9,953 nucleotides of DNA from contig JAQCKY010000041.1 of NCBI GenBank assembly GCA_027592155.1, positions 1 through 9,953 of the forward strand, given 5' to 3'. This stretch comes from Pseudomonadota bacterium. GTDB taxonomy: Bacteria > Pseudomonadota > Alphaproteobacteria > Rhodospirillales > UBA2165. The position numbers were made by a program, and so were the translations under genes. Of the stretch, positions 6,973 to 9,953 are shown one piece after another (the stretch's first letter is position 1; each line of letters starts with the position of its first letter). The notes under the pieces are model-generated. The model was given only the letters and a program-made list of their open reading frames with translations. It had not been told where the DNA came from and ran no database searches.

Positions 6973-8364
6973 GTGAACGTTCTTCTAATTTCAACCTACG
7001 ATCTGGGGCATCAGCCTTTCGGCCTTGCCTCGCCGGCGGCCTGGCTTACCGAAGCTGGGGCGACGGTTGTATGCAATGATCTCGCGGTCGAATCGCTGAA
7101 TGAAACGGCTGTCAAAGATGCGCAGATGATCGCTATTCATCTGCCAATGCACACCGCGACCAGACTCGGAAGCCAGATCGTCCCCCGGTTACGGGCTCTC
7201 AACGACAGTTTTAAACTTTGTTTTTACGGACTCTATGCGCCGCTGAACGCAGAGTACCTTGAGAGCTTAGGCGCAGATGCCGCGTTTGGCGGAGAGTATG
7301 AGCAGTTGCTCGTTGATTACTTCCGCCATCACGTCGTCCCGGCGTCCGAGGAGAACGCACCCTTTCAGTCTGAACTCTCCACCGGCAAGCAAGCATTCGT
7401 GGTGCCTCGCAGAACCGGTCTCCCGGCGCTGAAGGAATACGCATTCCTCGAGAAGACGGAGGGCGAAACCGTAACCGTCGGCTATACCGAAGCCAGCCGA
7501 GGCTGCAAACATCTTTGCCGACATTGCCCTGTTGTGCCAGTCTATCAGGGGCGTTTCAGAATTGTGGCGGACGATATCGTGTTGGCAGATATTGCCCAAC
7601 AAATTGACGCAGGTGCCAAACACATTACCTTTGGCGATCCTGATTTTTTCAATGGGATTACCCACGCCCGGCGCGTCATTGACGCATTCCATACGAAATT
7701 TCCCGAGATCACATACGACGTCACCATCAAGGTTGAACATCTCCTGAAACATGCCGACAGTTTGGCCGACTTGCGGCGGACCGGCTGCCTATTTGTCACG
7801 ACGGCGGTTGAATCTGTCGACGACCGTATTCTTGATTTCCTGGACAAGGGACACACGCGGGCTGAATTTGTTAAAGCCGTAGAACTCGCGCGAGAGGCGG
7901 GCCTTACCCTTTCCCCGACCTTTGTCCCGTTCAATCCTTGGACCACCGCAGAGGGCTATCTCGATCTGCTACGGGTTATCGCCGAACTCGATCTGATCGA
8001 TCAGGTATCGCCGGTCCAACTCGCCATCCGATTACTGCTCCCGAAAGGGTCTCTGCTGCTCGATCTGGCCGACATCCAATCGGCCGTCGTCGACTTTGAT
8101 GCGGAGAGCCTCACCTACCCTTGGCGTAATCCGGACGAACGGGTCGACCAACTTCAATTGGCCGTCCAATCAATCGTCGAGACCGGAGACCGCGACGCTG
8201 AATCCCGGCATGTAATATTCGGCAGATTATGGGAAGCCGCCTGTCAGGCTTGTGGCATCGCTCCTTTGCAGCCCGCCGTGAAAGCACACGGTTGGACACC
8301 GCGCATGAGCGAGCCGTGGTATTGTTGCGCCGAGCCCACATCGGACCAATTTTCCCGCCTCTAA
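6973..8364 (+). CDS. B12-binding-type radical SAM protein with C-terminal CCAEP tail
   Basis: The 463-residue enzyme starts at GTG 6973; the ribosome site is weak. The N-terminal 140 residues look like a cobalamin-binding Rossmann domain (VLLISTYDLGHQPFG, then GADAAFGGEYE at 101-110). The radical SAM core begins at EASRGCKHLCRHC, with the CxxxCxxC cluster ligands C178, C182 and C185. These would bind the 4Fe-4S cluster that cleaves S-adenosylmethionine. The core continues with ITFGDPDFFNG, VEHLLKHAD, TTAVESVDD and a TIM-barrel-like remainder. The C-terminal part has a CxxC (C424, C427) and ends in WYCCAEP (C451-C452-A453-E454-P455) eight residues before the stop. The CCAEP tail matches what I know as the 'CUAEP/CCAEP-tail radical SAM protein' family, in which some members have selenocysteine at the second position. 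Here that codon is TGC. The reaction and substrate are unknown. An ATP-grasp gene follows after 12 bp. Confidence 0.92.
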   Translation: MNVLLISTYDLGHQPFGLASPAAWLTEAGATVVCNDLAVESLNETAVKDAQMIAIHLPMHTATRLGSQIVPRLRALNDSFKLCFYGLYAPLNAEYLESLGADAAFGGEYEQLLVDYFRHHVVPASEENAPFQSELSTGKQAFVVPRRTGLPALKEYAFLEKTEGETVTVGYTEASRGCKHLCRHCPVVPVYQGRFRIVADDIVLADIAQQIDAGAKHITFGDPDFFNGITHARRVIDAFHTKFPEITYDVTIKVEHLLKHADSLADLRRTGCLFVTTAVESVDDRILDFLDKGHTRAEFVKAVELAREAGLTLSPTFVPFNPWTTAEGYLDLLRVIAELDLIDQVSPVQLAIRLLLPKGSLLLDLADIQSAVVDFDAESLTYPWRNPDERVDQLQLAVQSIVETGDRDAESRHVIFGRLWEAACQACGIAPLQPAVKAHGWTPRMSEPWYCCAEPTSDQFSRL

Positions 8365-8376
8365 CGGGGACAAAAT

Positions 8377-9630
8377 ATGGCGCATCCTCAGGAAGGCCGC
8401 CTCCTCCTTCTCATCCCAACCTCCTCATATAGGGTTAGCGATTTCATGGCCGCCGCTGAACGGCTGGGTATCGACGTTGTTGTCGGGTCAAACCGGCGAC
8501 AGGCGTTGGAACATTTATCCGACGGTCATACGACAACGATCGATTTTTCAGATCTGGAAAAAGGCATCGGCCAAATCCAGAACTATCATCGCGACCATCC
8601 CCTCTGCGGCATCTTATCGGTCGACGAGGTCACCGGTATTTTGGCGGCGACGGCGTCGGAGAAGCTGGGTCTTCCCCATAATCAGCCCGAGGCCGTCGCC
8701 CGCACCGGGAACAAATGGTTGCTCCGGCAATGTTTGAACGAAAACGGACTACCTCAACCGCCCTTTCAACTGGTGCCGATCACGGCGTCACCTGAGGCGA
8801 CGGCGAGACGCCTTAATTATCCTTGCGTTCTCAAACCGCTAAATCTTTCCGCGAGCCGCGGTGTCATCCGGGCAAACTCAGAGGCGGAGTTCGTTGAGGC
8901 CTTCGCTCGGAACCGCCAAATATTGAAAACGCCGGACATCGATGGGCGAACCAGCAAAACGGAAAGCATCCTCGTCGAAGATTTCTGGCCGGGAGATGAA
9001 GTCGCGCTGGAAGGAATTATGATCGCGGGTAAACTGCAGTCCCTCGCTTTATTCGATAAACCGGATCCCCTGGACGGCCCCTATTTTGAGGAAACGATTT
9101 ACGTTACGCCGTCACGGCTGTCCGCCGAGACGCAAACCGCGATCATGGAAATGACGAAAGCCGCCCTGAGAGCAATTGGCCTGCGTGAAGGCGCTGTCCA
9201 TGCGGAGCTCCGCCTTGGTGAAAATGGCCCCTGGGTGGTTGAAGCGGCCTCCCGATCGATCGGCGGTTTGTGCGCGCGAACGCTTGAGTTCGGTGCCGGC
9301 CTACGCCTTGAGGACATCATTCTTCAACACGCCGTGGGACGCCAAATCCAGTCCACGACACGGGAAGAAACCGCCGCCGGCGTCATGATGATCCCGGTTC
9401 CCAACAGCGGCTTTCTACGGCGGGTCAGCGGAATACAAGACGCCATACGCATCCCCGGTATTATCGATGTGACGATCACGATACCCATCGGGCGCGAGGT
9501 CATTCCCCTCCCCGAATCGACACAATATCTCGGATTCATATTCGCGAAAGCCGACCATCCGGACGGCGTCGAAAAAATCCTCCGGGAGGCGCACAAAATA
9601 TTGGAATTCGATATCGACGCAAGTGCCTAG
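8377..9630 (+). CDS. ATP-grasp domain ligase (carboxylate-amine ligase-like)
   Basis: This 417-residue protein has the three parts of an ATP-grasp enzyme. Residues about 1-105 are a Rossmann-like pre-domain (LLLLIPTSSYR, GILSVDEVTG). The ATP-binding lid contains PCVLKPLNLSASRGV with K153 and SILVEDFWPGDEVALEG. The catalytic half contains GAVHAELRL and VVEAASRSIGGLCARTL, with E289 and R293. ATP-grasp ligases activate a carboxylate as acyl phosphate and join it to an amine or similar nucleophile. The sequence is of the 'SIGGLCAR' type found among uncharacterised amino-acid-ligase-like proteins, in which the usual Asn of ExNxR is replaced (here EAASR). GGGGA at 8366-8370 lies 6 bases before the ATG, and the gene follows the radical SAM gene after only 12 bp, so the two are almost certainly co-transcribed. 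The substrate cannot be read from the sequence. Confidence 0.92.
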   Translation: MAHPQEGRLLLLIPTSSYRVSDFMAAAERLGIDVVVGSNRRQALEHLSDGHTTTIDFSDLEKGIGQIQNYHRDHPLCGILSVDEVTGILAATASEKLGLPHNQPEAVARTGNKWLLRQCLNENGLPQPPFQLVPITASPEATARRLNYPCVLKPLNLSASRGVIRANSEAEFVEAFARNRQILKTPDIDGRTSKTESILVEDFWPGDEVALEGIMIAGKLQSLALFDKPDPLDGPYFEETIYVTPSRLSAETQTAIMEMTKAALRAIGLREGAVHAELRLGENGPWVVEAASRSIGGLCARTLEFGAGLRLEDIILQHAVGRQIQSTTREETAAGVMMIPVPNSGFLRRVSGIQDAIRIPGIIDVTITIPIGREVIPLPESTQYLGFIFAKADHPDGVEKILREAHKILEFDIDASA

Positions 9631-9953
9631 AAGATGAATACGGCGCCGCCGCTGGCGAATAGTAAGACAAGCGCCGCGGGACGGTAGATGGCGCTCGGAG
9701 CAACCCGGAACAAATAGGCCCCGGCAACGACACCGAGCACATAAGTCGGCGCCATAACAACCGCGCGCCAAACGCTTCCGGCCGAGATGCCACCGCCAAG
9801 CCACACGCCGACGATTGTCATCGTGACGACAACCGTCGACACGACCAGGATGTTCGCTCTCTGCACGATGGCACTGTCGGATGCGGCGAGGAAATAGATC
9901 GCCATCGGCGGCCCGCCCACGCCGGCAAAACCGTTTATGAACCCTGACACGGC
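9627..9953 (-). CDS. TauE/SafE (TSUP) family membrane permease, C-terminal part (cut by window edge)
   Basis: The last 108 codons of a minus-strand gene enter from the right edge and end with TAG at 9629-9627. GFINGFAGVGGPP near the edge matches the second glycine-rich GxxGxGGPP repeat of the sulfite exporter TauE/SafE family, which has two such halves. Four hydrophobic stretches follow: around AIYFLAAS, ILVVSTVVVTMTIVGVWL, VVMAPTYVLGVVAGAYLF, and the terminal PAALVLLFASGGAVFIF. These fit the C-terminal half of an inner-membrane transporter for sulfur-containing or other organic anions. The substrate is unknown and the true start lies outside the window. Its end overlaps the ATP-grasp gene end by 4 bases. 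Confidence 0.88.
   Translation of the reverse strand, partial: AVSGFINGFAGVGGPPMAIYFLAASDSAIVQRANILVVSTVVVTMTIVGVWLGGGISAGSVWRAVVMAPTYVLGVVAGAYLFRVAPSAIYRPAALVLLFASGGAVFIF

Noticed and set aside
7267..7752. Minus-strand frame of 161 codons inside the radical SAM gene
   Set aside because: Shadow of the coding strand containing the CxxxCxxC motif; no recognisable protein features.
8323..8337. Selenocysteine insertion at the CCAEP tail
   Set aside because: The second cysteine codon is TGC and there is no in-frame TGA in the gene, so this is the cysteine form.

Overview
The window looks like chromosomal DNA of an alphaproteobacterium, probably of the Rhodospirillales type. This rests on the style of the proteins: an alphaproteobacterial RhlE-type helicase with a Lys/Ala/Pro tail, an OmpA-like lipoprotein with a proline-rich linker, and an Nfu scaffold protein with the mitochondrial/alphaproteobacterial N-terminal domain. 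The lineage is an inference from protein character only. I saw no rRNA, tRNA, CRISPR array, insertion sequence or phage gene.

Left part (1-2236, minus strand): the start of an AlaC-like aminotransferase runs off the left edge. Next is an OmpA-family lipoprotein gene whose reading frame is broken once near 1080. A gamma-class carbonic anhydrase-like hexapeptide-repeat protein follows. The 200-bp gap at 2237-2436 separates it from a divergent plus-strand gene and holds a perfect 7-bp inverted repeat.

Middle and right part (2437-9630, plus strand): a DEAD-box RNA helicase comes first. After a 106-bp gap there are five same-strand genes: a stand-alone Lrp/AsnC ligand-sensing (RAM) protein, a GT4-type glycosyltransferase with an unusual C-terminal extension, a three-domain Nfu-like Fe-S scaffold, a B12-binding-type radical SAM protein ending in a CCAEP tail, and an ATP-grasp ligase. 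The first two overlap by 47 bp; the later gaps are 100, 36 and 12 bp. At the right edge the C-terminal part of a TauE/SafE (TSUP) membrane permease lies on the minus strand, tail to tail with the ATP-grasp gene.

My main inference is that radical SAM, ATP-grasp, Nfu and glycosyltransferase genes form a tailoring cassette. The radical SAM enzyme would perform a difficult carbon-centred reaction, Nfu would supply or repair its Fe-S clusters, ATP-grasp would join a carboxylate to an amine, and the glycosyltransferase might add a sugar. No substrate or precursor peptide is visible. The strongest single oddities are the Nfu protein, with a degenerate cysteine-free NifU domain followed by a complete CxxC-bearing one, and the CCAEP tail on the radical SAM protein, a motif whose relatives include selenocysteine (CUAEP) forms.
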